Source: DATMRF01 sp035566435
GTDB lineage: Bacteria; Verrucomicrobiota; Verrucomicrobiia; Limisphaerales; UBA8199
Assembly (NCBI GenBank): GCA_035566435.1
Contig: DATMRF010000143.1
Coordinates: forward strand, 7,604 to 71,603
Length of the DNA: 64,000 bases
Direction of reading: 5' to 3'
Made by a program: the position numbers and the translations under genes. The stretch's first letter is position 1. Each line of letters opens with the position of its first letter. Below are positions 8,098 to 18,200 of this stretch, one piece after another. The notes below the pieces were generated by a model. The model searched no databases. It was not told the DNA's origin and saw nothing but the letters and a program-made list of their open reading frames with translations.

Positions 8098-9126
8098 TCA
8101 TTTCAGCTCGATCCCGCCCTGCCCCATCGATTCCTTGTCGAAGACTCTCGAACCCAGTGTGATTTCCTTCGGCACTTTCTCGCCCACCAGGATTTTTAGA
8201 GCCGTCTCGATCGCCTCGCCGCCACCTGTGGGATACTGAAAAGTCGCATCAAGAATTCCCTGTTTTACATAGATGACTCCCTCCTGCGGGAGCGCGTCGA
8301 TGCCGACAAACAGCATTTCCTTTTCGCGCCCGGCGGCTTTGGCCGCCAGATAGGCTCCATGCGCACCGGGGTCGTTATGCCCATACACGCAGTCAATCTT
8401 GTTGAAACGCGCGAGTGCCGACTCCATTTCCTGGCGGGCATTCGGCTCCAGCCATTTCATGTCCGCGTCGAAAATGATCTCGATTCCCGTCCCGGCGAGC
8501 GCCTCCCGAAACCCGGCGTCGCGATCCTGGCCGGGCGTCGAGGTCATCAGCCCTTTCAACTCGACCAGCTTGCCCTTACCACCGAGCTTCTTGACGATCC
8601 ATTCGCCCGCGGCGTGGCCTATTTTCTTGTTATCCGCGCCAATGAAACAGGTGTAATTGGTACCGAGCAGGCGCCGATCCAGCACAATGACCGGTATGCC
8701 GGCGTCCATGGCGCGGGCCACCGGGTCCGTGAGCGGCTGCGCTTCTTTTGGGCTGATGATGATCAGGTCCACGCCGGCGCTGACAAATTCCTCGATGTGC
8801 GACCGCTGCTTGAGCGTGTCGTTTTGCGCATCCTTGAAAATGACCGTCAGGTTCGAATGCATGTCTGCAGCCGCCTTGATTTGGGCATTCATTTCCACGC
8901 GCCATGGCTCACCCAGGTTGCATTGGCTCATCCCGATGGTGTAGCTCGATTTCGCCCTCTTCGGGCCACTTGGCTGCGAAGGCTGGGCCTGGTCGGTCTT
9001 GCTACAGCCCGCCATCAAGAGAATATTCAAGGCGAGGCCTAGAATCAGAGGAAAGATGCTGCTTTTCGCGTTTTGGCGCATAATCGATTTCTTGATAACG
9101 GGTTGTGAAGGGCTTGGAAAGAGCAT
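8098..9126 (-). CDS. Sugar ABC transporter substrate-binding lipoprotein (ribose/galactose-binding type)
   Basis: A periplasmic-binding-protein-like domain of the peripheral LacI/RbsB class. It has a signal peptide with lipobox LMAGC, then YTIGMSQCNLGEPWR, a repeated alpha/beta pattern (VDLIIISPKEAQPL, IPVIVLDR) and the hinge-region segment VYGHNDPGAHGAYLAAK, all typical of RbsB-type proteins. It delivers a sugar to the permease encoded just upstream; the permease TAA is followed by one base and then this ATG at 9126. A second ATG at 9081 (MRQNAKSS) would give a more standard signal peptide. The location beside GH172 suggests uptake of the monosaccharide released by that enzyme. Confidence 0.88.
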   Translation of the reverse strand: MLFPSPSQPVIKKSIMRQNAKSSIFPLILGLALNILLMAGCSKTDQAQPSQPSGPKRAKSSYTIGMSQCNLGEPWRVEMNAQIKAAADMHSNLTVIFKDAQNDTLKQRSHIEEFVSAGVDLIIISPKEAQPLTDPVARAMDAGIPVIVLDRRLLGTNYTCFIGADNKKIGHAAGEWIVKKLGGKGKLVELKGLMTSTPGQDRDAGFREALAGTGIEIIFDADMKWLEPNARQEMESALARFNKIDCVYGHNDPGAHGAYLAAKAAGREKEMLFVGIDALPQEGVIYVKQGILDATFQYPTGGGEAIETALKILVGEKVPKEITLGSRVFDKESMGQGGIELK

Positions 9127-9127
9127 A

Positions 9128-10222
9128 TTACTTGCGTCTTTTCTGGGCGAGAACGGCGACCACGATAATCACGCCGGTGAGCATCAGCCGGCTCGCCTCG
9201 GGTACCGCATTGATGCTTAGAATCTTTTCCAGGTAGCCAATCGTCAGCGTGCCGAGCAGAGTCAAGCCGATGCCACCGCGCCCGCCGGCCAACGTGGTGC
9301 CGCCGATCACGACAATGGCAATCGCGGTCAGTTCGTAGCCGATGCCTGCCTCCGGGTCGCCCTGCTGTTCCTGCGCCGCCTGGCAAATCCCCGCCACCGC
9401 GGCCATCAGGCCACAGGAGGAATACGCGAGGACCTTCATCAGCTTCACCGGCACACCCGACAGCCGAGCCGCCTCCTCATTGCCGCCGATCGCATACAAT
9501 TGCCGTCCCCAATAGTGCCGCGACAACGCCACCCAGGCCACCACGGCGCAAACCAGGCAAATGACCGTCACCACTGCCACCTCTCCTCCAAGAATGCGGC
9601 TGTCGATAAACTTGAAAACGCCGGGGACATCGACATACCGGTAACTGCCGTCCGGGTTCTTAACCGCGGTCGAAACTTTCATCCCGCCGGAGATGGTCTT
9701 GGCAAGCCCGCGCGCAAAGACCATCATCGCGAGTGTCGCGATGAACGGCTGAATGCCGAACCACGCCGTCACGCCGCCGGACACAGCTCCGCAGGCGAGC
9801 CCCAGCAGCAGGCAGGCGGGGATGGCGACCGACGGCGCCCAACCCCAATGAATGCTCATCAACGAAAAGCTCACAGCGATGAAGGCCAGCATGCTCCCAA
9901 CGGCCAAATCGATGCCGCCGCTGATGATCACCAATGTCATCCCGCAAGCGAGGATGCCGAAGACGGAGGCCTGTCGCAGCGCATCGCGGTGAGTGCCCCA
10001 TTTGAAAAACGCGCCGTTGGCGTTGAAGCAGCACCCGATCATGAAGACCAGCAGCAGGGCCACCAGGGCGCGTGTCGCCGGAATACTCCAGAGCCGGGCC
10101 AGCGCATTAGAACGCGGTTCGCCCGGGCCGGGCAAACGCGCTCCGAGCGCGGCCTGTGATTTTGGCTGGGAGACCGAGGTATCGCTCATCGTGAACAGGG
10201 CGTTTTCCGGATTTGTTGGCAC
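9128..10222 (-). CDS. Sugar ABC transporter permease (RbsC family)
   Basis: An inner-membrane permease of the branched-chain/ribose family (BPD_transp_2) with about 8-10 hydrophobic helices. Diagnostic segments are ACGMTLVIISGGIDLAVGS, FIATLAMMVFARGLA, YAIGGNEEAARLSGVPV and GGTTLAGGRGGI, all typical of RbsC/XylH proteins. The open frame starts with GTG at 10222; ATG at 10189 (MSDTSVSQ) may be the true start. It is the first gene of a minus-strand operon with the binding protein and GH172. No ATP-binding subunit lies in the window, so the complex must borrow an ATPase encoded elsewhere. It is divergent from the MetE-like gene with under 100 bases between, which suggests a shared control region. 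Confidence 0.88.
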   Translation of the reverse strand: MPTNPENALFTMSDTSVSQPKSQAALGARLPGPGEPRSNALARLWSIPATRALVALLLVFMIGCCFNANGAFFKWGTHRDALRQASVFGILACGMTLVIISGGIDLAVGSMLAFIAVSFSLMSIHWGWAPSVAIPACLLLGLACGAVSGGVTAWFGIQPFIATLAMMVFARGLAKTISGGMKVSTAVKNPDGSYRYVDVPGVFKFIDSRILGGEVAVVTVICLVCAVVAWVALSRHYWGRQLYAIGGNEEAARLSGVPVKLMKVLAYSSCGLMAAVAGICQAAQEQQGDPEAGIGYELTAIAIVVIGGTTLAGGRGGIGLTLLGTLTIGYLEKILSINAVPEASRLMLTGVIIVVAVLAQKRRK

Positions 10223-10308
10223 ATAGATAACAACCGCGCGTGCCGGGTCGAGATAAATTCCTTGGTTCCGAAGTTGCGCTTCAACGAAATTCGCGCTATG
10301 GAATTTGC

Positions 10309-11511
10309 ATGTTCACCGTTACCGCTAACACCATTCTTCCTTGCACCATCACGGGCTCCTGGCCGCGGCCACGCTGGTTCGATATGAGCATGTGGGGCCG
10401 GCCCATCGACACTTGCATGATGGATGTGCGCTTTCGGGAAAAATTCCAGGATGCGCTGGCCGTCGTGCTCAGTGACCAGGAACGCGCCGGGCTAGACATT
10501 CTGACGCACGGCGACCTGCACTGCGACGACGACATGGCCGGCCGCTCGTGGCACCACTATCCCTTGCAGCGCTGGGCCGGGTTTGAGGGGGATTACCTGC
10601 AATCCGAAGCCACCGTCTCGCCCTGGTTGAAATATCCGACCGGAACGATTTTGAGCGAGATTTACACCGGGTGGCGCTGGCCGCGCGTAGTGGACAAGAT
10701 CGAGCACCGGCCGTTGGATTACGCGAAAATCTGGCGGCTGGCCCAGGGGAAGACCTCCCGGCCAGTCAAATTCGGCACGTGCTGCTCGCAAGTCATGGGC
10801 TTGTTCCTCGATATCCACACTAAGAAATACAAGGACAACCGGGAAGTCGTCTGGGACATGGCCGTGGCGATGAACAAGGAACTGCTCGCCCTGCGCGATG
10901 CCGGCTGCAAATGCATCCAGATCGAGGAACCCACGCTTCATTTCTGGTCCAACACCTATGGCCGCAAGCACGACAACGTGAAGTTCATGGTCGAGGCCTA
11001 CAACCGTGAAGTGCAAGGCCTGGACGACGTGGAGATTTGGATTCACACCTGCTGGGGCAACCCCAACATGCAGCGCGTGATCGACAACGACAGCTACCGC
11101 GAATCGTTCGAGCTTTACCTCGAAGAGTGCCGCGGCGATGTTTGGACGATTGAAACGAAGGACCGGAATTTTCGCGAGATCGAGCTGTTCGCGCCCCTGA
11201 AAGGCAAGCTGAAGAAAAAGATTTCCATCGGCGTCGTGAGCCACCGCACGCTGCAGGTTGAGCAACCGGAGGCTGTCGCCGCCTCGATCCGCCAGGTCTT
11301 GAAGCATATTGCTCCGGAGCAGTTGATCGTCTCGAGCGACTGCGGATTCGGGCGCCAGGGCTGCAACCGGGACATCGCTTTCTTCAAGACGGCGGCGATC
11401 GCGCAGGGCACGAACATTGTGCGCCGCGAGTTGGGCCTGCCGGAGACGCGGGTGCGAGCGGCCGACCCGAAGCTGCAGACGGATATTGTCCCGAAGGCGC
11501 CGGATCGGTGA
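10309..11511 (+). CDS. Cobalamin-independent methionine synthase (MetE) C-terminal-domain-like protein
   Basis: About 400 residues, roughly the size of the catalytic half of MetE, lacking the N-terminal half found in full-length MetE. The barrel motifs are ITGSWPRPRW, THGDLHCDDDMAGRSW, CKCIQIEEP and SSDCGFGR. Zinc ligands expected of the family can be placed: His and Cys in IHTCWGN (H246, C248), a Glu in ETKDRN (about E282), and Cys in SDCGFG (C345). A methyl transfer to a thiol is therefore likely, but stand-alone MetE-like proteins use several methyl donors and the substrate here is unknown. The ATG at 10309 is preferred over 10240 because the family begins near TILPCTITGSWP. Divergent from the sugar-transport operon. 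Confidence 0.8.
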   Translation: MFTVTANTILPCTITGSWPRPRWFDMSMWGRPIDTCMMDVRFREKFQDALAVVLSDQERAGLDILTHGDLHCDDDMAGRSWHHYPLQRWAGFEGDYLQSEATVSPWLKYPTGTILSEIYTGWRWPRVVDKIEHRPLDYAKIWRLAQGKTSRPVKFGTCCSQVMGLFLDIHTKKYKDNREVVWDMAVAMNKELLALRDAGCKCIQIEEPTLHFWSNTYGRKHDNVKFMVEAYNREVQGLDDVEIWIHTCWGNPNMQRVIDNDSYRESFELYLEECRGDVWTIETKDRNFREIELFAPLKGKLKKKISIGVVSHRTLQVEQPEAVAASIRQVLKHIAPEQLIVSSDCGFGRQGCNRDIAFFKTAAIAQGTNIVRRELGLPETRVRAADPKLQTDIVPKAPDR

Positions 11512-11596
11512 GCCCGGAACGGCAGGCGGGCAGGAAAATCAATGGCAAGAGAATTGTTCTGCGATTAGTCTTCCTACCTGAAACTGTGAGGAGGCC

Positions 11597-14500
11597 TTAA
11601 GAGTCGCTCTCGAACCTATAGTGGCCCGAACCTACCTCGAACACGGCGCGCCCATTCTCCATACTCAAGAATTTAACCCCGCGCGCGCGGCTGGCTGGTC
11701 GGCCGCTTTCTTTCACTGCCTCTGCGGATCTGGCCGGCACATAGACGGTCGCCGTTGTGTTCAGCGGCACAACGATGTTCCAGCGGAACCTTTTCGGATC
11801 TTTTTTCCATTCACTGGCGATGAGGCCGTAAGGCGAATGGTGGGTGGCTCGGACGAAGCGCAGATTGCCCACCGGCTCGGGGCGCATGACGATATGCTTG
11901 AAACCAGGCTGGGCGGGGTCGGGCTTGATGCCAGCCAGGTTTTCGAACAGCCAGATGCCAAGGTCGCCGACCAGCATTACGTGGTTGCCGGAATTCATCG
12001 CCGGGTCAGCGGTGTCGCCGTTCCAAAGCTCCCAAATGGTGGTGGCACCCTTTTCGACCATGTAGCCCCAGCTCGGATAAGTGTGCTGACTCGCGATTTG
12101 ATACGCCACATCCGGCCGGCCGTTGTCAGAGAGCGCGCGCATGAGCCACTGCCCGCCAATCAGGCCGGTCCCGATGTGACCCTTGCTCTCGTTCTCGATC
12201 TTGGCGAGCAAATGCTGGAGAATGCGCTCCCGCTCGGCTTCGGGCGCGAGGTCGAACGCGAGCGGGAGGACACAGGAGGTTTGGGAGCCGTTGTCGTATT
12301 GGCCATCCTGGGCGTTCAGAAATCTGTCGTTGAAAGCGGCCTTGAGCGTCTCGGCCAATTGAGTGAAGTGTTGGGCTTCGTCGCTCTTGCGGAGATGCGT
12401 GGCGTAGCCTGCCATCAGCCGGGCATCTTCGTAGAAATAGGCCGTCGCCAACAGTGCTTTGTCGGTCTTGCGTTTGGGATCGTTGGAGTGAATCAGGGCG
12501 GGGTCCTCTGGTGGGACGCACCAGTCGCCGTATGAATCGCGCTCGATGATGCCGTTGGTCACAAAGCCTTCCATGTAGTCCATCCATCGCTTTGCACTGT
12601 CGTAATGCCCCGCAACGACTCCAGAGTCACCGTACTGGTCGCTCAATGCCTTCGGAATGATCACCGTGCTGCTGGGCCAGGTGACGTTGTCCGAGTAGAT
12701 TGGCCAGTAAGCCGGGCAAACGTCGGGCACGCTCCCCGTGTCCTTTTGAGCATCGGCCATGTCCTGAAGCCATTTGGAGTAAAGCGCGGCAGTGTTGAAC
12801 AGGTAAGTCTCGCCCTTGGACTCAGCCGAGCGGTCTCCGAGCCAGCCCTGCCGCTCGTCGCGCTGGGGGCAATCAGTGGGAATGCTGCGGTAGTTGCCGA
12901 GCACGCCCCAACGGATATTGTCGTAGATCCGATTCACCAATAAGTCCGCACAGACGAAACCCCCGGCGCTCTCGAGGTCATCGTGCACGACGCGCCCTTC
13001 GAGGGTGGAAAGGGATGGCTTGCCGGGGTAGCCGTTGAGTTCGACATAGCGGAATCCATGGTACGTAAGGCGGGGCTCGTACACTTCCCTGCCCTGCCCT
13101 TTGAGAGTGTATGTGTCGGTAACCTTCGCCCCGCGCAGATTAGCGACGTAGAGCGTTCCGTCGGGCTTGATGGTTTCCGCGTGGCGAAGCGAAACCACCG
13201 TGCCGCGCGGTCCGGAAACATGCAGACGACACCAGCCGACCATGTTCTGGCCCATATCGAAAACATAAACGCCCGGTTTCGGCTGCGTGAGAGCGACCGG
13301 CGCCAGGGTTTGAGTGACCCGGATGGGCTCGATCATTTGCGCGGCCAGGTTGGCGCACATGAACAACGGGCCGGTTTTGGCAATATCCGTGGCGACCAGT
13401 GACTGAGCGGGTGTCCCGCTCCCGGAACCGACGAGCTGAGCTGGCTGCCATTTCGAGTCATCAAACCCCGGTTCGCTCCAGCCGGGCATTTCGAGCCGGG
13501 CATCGTATTCCTCGCCATCGTATTCGTTGTTGGCGCGGATGGGCCCCTCGGTCGTGACCTTCCACGATTCATCGCTGACAACCATGGCTGTTGAACCGTC
13601 TTGGTATTCGACTCGCATCTGGAATATCAGCTTGGGGAAGCCGAAGCTCCGCGTATCAGTCGGCGCCTTCGAACGCGGGGCGAAAAAGCGGCCATTTCCG
13701 AGAACCACGCCCAGAGCGTTACGGCCCCGTTTGAGTTGCGACGTGACATCGCGCGTCACGTAAAAGGTGCGTTTGGAGTACTCGGTCAAGCCCGGTGACA
13801 GCGCCTCGTCACTCACTCTGCGCCCATTGAGATAAAGTTCGGACAGCCCCAAACCCGAAAAGTAAGCAGTAGCCCGCCGGACTTTTTTCTCGATTGCAAA
13901 TTCCTTGCGCAACCAGCGCGCGGGAAGGCGCCGGTCTTCGGGACCTGACACCTCGCCCCATGGCTCCATTCCCACCGGGCCCAGGTTGCGGGCCGGGAGC
14001 CAGGTCGAGTCGTCGTAGTCCTGGTTCAGCCAGCCTGACAATTCCTCCGCGGAGGTCAGCCAGTTTTCATCCGTCGCCAGTACCAGCAGCCCGCCGATCC
14101 AGAACTCGACGCGCAAAAGGCCGACAAATCCGGCAGGATTTGGAGCATCGCCGCTGTTGCGGACGGTGGCCGCCAGAAAGTTTCTACCGGAGCGCAATTC
14201 CCGGGCGACATCGAGAGCAGCCGCCGTTTTGAAGTTGTTTCCCAGCCCAACCATCTTCCCATTCACAAAAGCAGCAAACTCGTTGTCGCCGCTCACCAGC
14301 CAGCGCGCGGATTTAACGATGCGGCCGGGAGGCAGTACGAAGGAACGCCGAAAATACCGCGTCCCGACAGGCGCGGATTCTTCGGGATGTCCCTCAGGAA
14401 ACCAAATCCACGAAGTGTTAGTCAGGGTGGATTGCAGCTCGACACCATCCACGCCGATCCAGTAGGCCTGCCAATCTGTCGGCGAGAGCAGGCCCATGCT

Positions 14501-14911
14501 CCATTGGGCGGGTGCGCTCCAACCCGACGGGTGGCCGCTCTGGTCCCAGACACGAACCTTCCAAAAGCATTCCTGCTGGGAAACCAACGGTTTGCCGGCA
14601 TAACCGAGTTGGATTGACTGATCCGAATCGACGCGGCCAGTGTCCCACAAATCGCCCTGGTTAGCGGCGAGCTTTTGCCGGCTGCCGGCGACCAGCACTT
14701 CGTAGGCGGTTTGGCGCTCGCCCCGTGCAGATTTACTGTCTGACTCCAGCGCCCAGCTTAGTCGCGGCTGTGGAACGTCGATGCCCAGCGGGTTATTCAG
14801 GTATTCGCACCGCAAATCCTGGACCGTCAGCGTGGAGGCGGACAACCGGAGCACGCCAAGCAAGGCGACGAGAGGGGTAAAGGCACCTGGCACCCGGGAC
14901 GCTCTAATCAT
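11597..14911 (-). CDS. Secreted alpha-L-rhamnosidase, GH78
   Basis: About 1104 residues with a signal peptide (SRVPGAFTPLVALLGVLRLSA). It shows the usual multi-domain order: an N-terminal fibronectin-like domain (LRCEYLNNPLGIDVPQPRLSW), the beta-sandwich module, the Bac_rhamnosid segment (FDMGQNMVGWCRLHVSGPRG), the (alpha/alpha)6 catalytic domain with TDCPQRDERQGWLGDRS, and the C-terminal beta domain (GATTIWELWNGDT). The conserved acidic residues in DERQGWLGD are part of the active site in this family. It removes terminal alpha-L-rhamnose from pectic or other glycans, probably outside the cytoplasm. The ATG at 14911 is chosen over 14971 because AAAGGAA precedes it by a few bases. Convergent with the MetE-like gene. 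Confidence 0.93.
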   Translation of the reverse strand: MIRASRVPGAFTPLVALLGVLRLSASTLTVQDLRCEYLNNPLGIDVPQPRLSWALESDSKSARGERQTAYEVLVAGSRQKLAANQGDLWDTGRVDSDQSIQLGYAGKPLVSQQECFWKVRVWDQSGHPSGWSAPAQWSMGLLSPTDWQAYWIGVDGVELQSTLTNTSWIWFPEGHPEESAPVGTRYFRRSFVLPPGRIVKSARWLVSGDNEFAAFVNGKMVGLGNNFKTAAALDVARELRSGRNFLAATVRNSGDAPNPAGFVGLLRVEFWIGGLLVLATDENWLTSAEELSGWLNQDYDDSTWLPARNLGPVGMEPWGEVSGPEDRRLPARWLRKEFAIEKKVRRATAYFSGLGLSELYLNGRRVSDEALSPGLTEYSKRTFYVTRDVTSQLKRGRNALGVVLGNGRFFAPRSKAPTDTRSFGFPKLIFQMRVEYQDGSTAMVVSDESWKVTTEGPIRANNEYDGEEYDARLEMPGWSEPGFDDSKWQPAQLVGSGSGTPAQSLVATDIAKTGPLFMCANLAAQMIEPIRVTQTLAPVALTQPKPGVYVFDMGQNMVGWCRLHVSGPRGTVVSLRHAETIKPDGTLYVANLRGAKVTDTYTLKGQGREVYEPRLTYHGFRYVELNGYPGKPSLSTLEGRVVHDDLESAGGFVCADLLVNRIYDNIRWGVLGNYRSIPTDCPQRDERQGWLGDRSAESKGETYLFNTAALYSKWLQDMADAQKDTGSVPDVCPAYWPIYSDNVTWPSSTVIIPKALSDQYGDSGVVAGHYDSAKRWMDYMEGFVTNGIIERDSYGDWCVPPEDPALIHSNDPKRKTDKALLATAYFYEDARLMAGYATHLRKSDEAQHFTQLAETLKAAFNDRFLNAQDGQYDNGSQTSCVLPLAFDLAPEAERERILQHLLAKIENESKGHIGTGLIGGQWLMRALSDNGRPDVAYQIASQHTYPSWGYMVEKGATTIWELWNGDTADPAMNSGNHVMLVGDLGIWLFENLAGIKPDPAQPGFKHIVMRPEPVGNLRFVRATHHSPYGLIASEWKKDPKRFRWNIVVPLNTTATVYVPARSAEAVKESGRPASRARGVKFLSMENGRAVFEVGSGHYRFESDS

Positions 14912-15006
14912 GTAATTTCCTTTCGGACTCGCATCAATTGCTCCGACAAGCTGACACAGCGAGACCGGCAAGGGGAATAAAAAATATTACCTTTAGCAGG
15001 CTTCCG

Positions 15007-15036
15007 CAGGTTACCACAGGTTACCACAGGTTACCG
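15007..15036 (+). repeat. Triple tandem 10-mer CAGGTTACCA
   Basis: Three head-to-tail copies (15007, 15017, 15027; the last base of the third differs) in the gap between the GH78 and surface-protease genes, about 100 bases upstream of the GH78 start. It may be a regulator-binding array or slippage product. Confidence 0.6.
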
Positions 15037-15129
15037 AGCGGTTATCGCAGGTGGCGGTCCGAAGGTTGGGGCTGGGTGTCTCACTCTCGATTTTGGGGTT
15101 CTGGAGCAATGGAATGAGGGAGTGATAAA

Positions 15130-15186
15130 GCGCCGGAAAGGCGCAATCATGAGCGGAACGAGGAATTGACAGCCGCCGGAAGCGGC
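15130..15186 (+). repeat. Two hairpins with GGAA-type loops
   Basis: GCGCC-GGAAA-GGCGC at 15130-15144 and GCCGC-CGGAA-GCGGC at 15172-15186, about 25 bases apart, just upstream of the surface-protease gene. Like the pair near 5.9 kb, the loop keeps GGAA while the stems vary, so I treat them as members of a similar interspersed family. Confidence 0.5.
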
Positions 15187-15205
15187 GTACCTTCACCTCA
15201 ACCCC

Positions 15206-18200
15206 ATGTGGCGCCGTGTGCAAATCGGCCTGGTTTTGCTCGGCTTTTTATCGGCTACATTTGTCTTCGTACGCCTGGAGGGTGCCGGTGGGCCCTCAAG
15301 GCAATTCCACACAACCCTCCAGGTGACCAAGGGTGCGACCGCCGGCATGCCAGCCCCTGTCCAAAGCGTGCAGCAAAGCCTCCCGACCGCGCGCGGAAAC
15401 GTGAATGCAGCGAGCGCCATCACCTCCAACCCGGGCCCCTTGTCTGGCGCGGCGATGACGAACACAGCTCTTGCAATTGACGGCCAGCTCAGCGCTACCG
15501 GGCTGCGGCAGATTGAGGCGCTTCAAGAGGAAAAGGCTGCGTTCACTCCCGCGCAGCAGAAAATGGATTCGCAGCTCGTCTTTGCTGCCAAGCGAAGCCG
15601 GAATGAGACTATCGCCAGCGGCCTCGTGCCGGCATTGCGAATCGGCGTGACGCCCGATGCAAGTGGCATGGTCCTGGTCGATATCGCCGCAAGTGATACG
15701 GCGAAACTGCTCGACGAGATTCAGGCGCATGGAGGCACGATTCGGGACACCTTGCCGCACGTCAGCCCGGTCCGCGCGGCCGTGCCCCTGAGCGAGGCGG
15801 AGAACCTCGCGGCACTGCCCGAGGTGAAGTTCATTCGCCCGGTGGTTCCGACCATGGTCAACAACACTGACCCCGAGGGAGTGGCGGTGCACAATGACTT
15901 CTTCGCGCGAACCAATTTTTTCGTCGATGGCTCGAATGTGCGGGTTGGGGTCCTGTCCGACAGCGTCGATTACATGTCGCAGGGCCAGGCCGCTGGCGAC
16001 CTCGGGCCGGTGACTGTGCTGCCCGGCCAAAGCGGCGTTCCCGGCGAAGGCGAAGGGACGGCGATGCTCGAGATCGTTCACGCCATGGCTCCAGGAGCGC
16101 AGCTTTATTTCGCTACGGGAACGGGTCCGACGAACGGCCCGATTTCGGACAAGCAATTCGCGACGAACATTCTGGACCTGCGCTTTACCTACGGGTGCGA
16201 CATTATTGTGGACGATCTTACGGGTCCGACGGATTCGCCGTTTCAGGATGCGGCGATCGCGCAGGCAGTCGATGCCGTCTCGGCCAGTGGCGGGCTCTAT
16301 TTTTCATCCGCAGCCAACTCCGGAAACTATGATAGTGGAACCTCCGGGACCTGGGAGGGAGACTTTCTGAACGGCGGTGCCGTCGGCTTCCCGACCAACG
16401 GGTTCATTCATAATTTCGGGACGATTGGCTCGCCAACAAACTACGACCAGGTGGCGCAAGCGAACAACGGGCACGCGAAGACGATCCTGTATTGGTCGGA
16501 CCCGATTGGGGCTTCGACCAATGACTATGACCTCTTTGTTCTGGACTCCGGCGGCGTGAATGTCGTGAGCGCGTCGGTGAACTGGCAGCTGGGTACGCAG
16601 GAACCGATTGAAGGCGTGCCGGCCCCGCAGATTGCCGAGCGGCTGGTGGTAGTGCTGGCGTCGGGCGCGGGGCGGTTTTTGCACATCGACACGCAGCGCG
16701 GGCAACTGGCCATTGGCACCCCGGGCAGCACGCGCGGTCATAATGCGGCCACCAACGCGTTCTGTGTGGCTGCCGTGGACGCGGCAACCTCTTTCCCCTT
16801 CAGCTTCACCGGCGGAGCGGCCAACCCGGTCGAGTCCTTCAGCTCCGACGGGCCGAGACGCATGTTTTATTTCCCGGATGGAACGCCGATGACCCCGGGG
16901 AATTTCTCTTCGAGCGGTGGGATCGTTTTCCAAAAGCCGGATATTGCGGCTGCCAACGGTGTGACAACGGACCTCCCCCCAGGCGGGCTGAACCCGTTCT
17001 TCGGAACCTCCGCCGCCGCGCCGCATGCCGCCGCCATTGCGGCGCTGCTCAAATCGTGTAACACGAATCTGACCGCAGTGCAGATTCGCGCGCTGCTCAC
17101 AGGCACCGCGCTGGACATCATGGCCGCGGGAGTGGACCGGGATTCGGGATACGGAATCGTCATGCCCGGCGCGGCGCTGCAGGCGGCTCCCGCGCCGGCG
17201 CCGGTAATCGCGGTTGTTACGCCGGGCGCTGCGGCTTCGGGTCGCGAGGTCTTCATTTACGGTTTCAGTTTCAGGACGGTCACGAATGTCTCGTTCAGCG
17301 GGACGGCGGCCTCGTTTTCCAGTTGGTCCAACGTCCTTATTGTCGCGAGTGTGCCGGGCGGCGCTGCCAGTGGCACGCTGACCATCCAATCGCCGTTTGG
17401 GAGGGCGACGGCCCCGTTTGTAGTTCTTCCCGCACTCACGCCGCCAAATGACACCTTCGCCAACGCGCTCGTGCTAACCGGGGCCGCCTTCGTAGTTTCC
17501 GCCGACACATCCGGCGCTTCCAAGGAGCCAGGCGAACCAAATCACGCGGGCAACAGCGGCGGGAAGTCCATATGGTTTTCCTGGACGGCTCCCGGGAACG
17601 GAATGTTTTCCCTCGACACCATCGGGAGCGATTTCAACACGCTGCTAGCGGTGTATACCGGCAGCAGCGTTTCCGGGCTGACGGCGGTGGCTGGCAGCGT
17701 GGGGTCAGGCGGCAATGGATCCAACCTGCTGACTTTCAATGCGGCTGCGGGTCAAACCTACCAAATCGCAATCGACGGCGTCAACGGGGCAAGCGGCAAT
17801 GCCCTGTTACGCCTCGAGCCCGCGACCACGACCGTGTTTTCAACCCATTTCGAGCCGGCCGAGGGATACGCCCCGTCCGGGCCGCCGTTGGCTGGTCAAA
17901 ACGGCTGGCTCAGCACCGGAACCGGAGGCAACGGCATCGTCAGCAATTTTTTCGCGGGGCAGGGGCAACAAGCCTTTCTCGGATTCAATTCCCCGACGCC
18001 CGCAACCAACACGGCTCTTTATCATCCTTTGAATTACACGGTAGACACGAACAACCGCCCTCTGGTGCAGTTCTCGGTTTCGATGGAGATCGTCGATTCA
18101 AACAATAGCGTGCAAGACCAATTCTGGTGGATTGTCCAAAACGCCAGCGGTCATGCTTTGTTCGGACTCGAGTTTGATAACAGCCTCAAGTTCATCGACT

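Noticed and set aside
15166..15194. TTGACA as a -35 box for the subtilase-like gene
   Set aside because: It sits between two hairpins of a repeat family and has no good -10 at the right distance.
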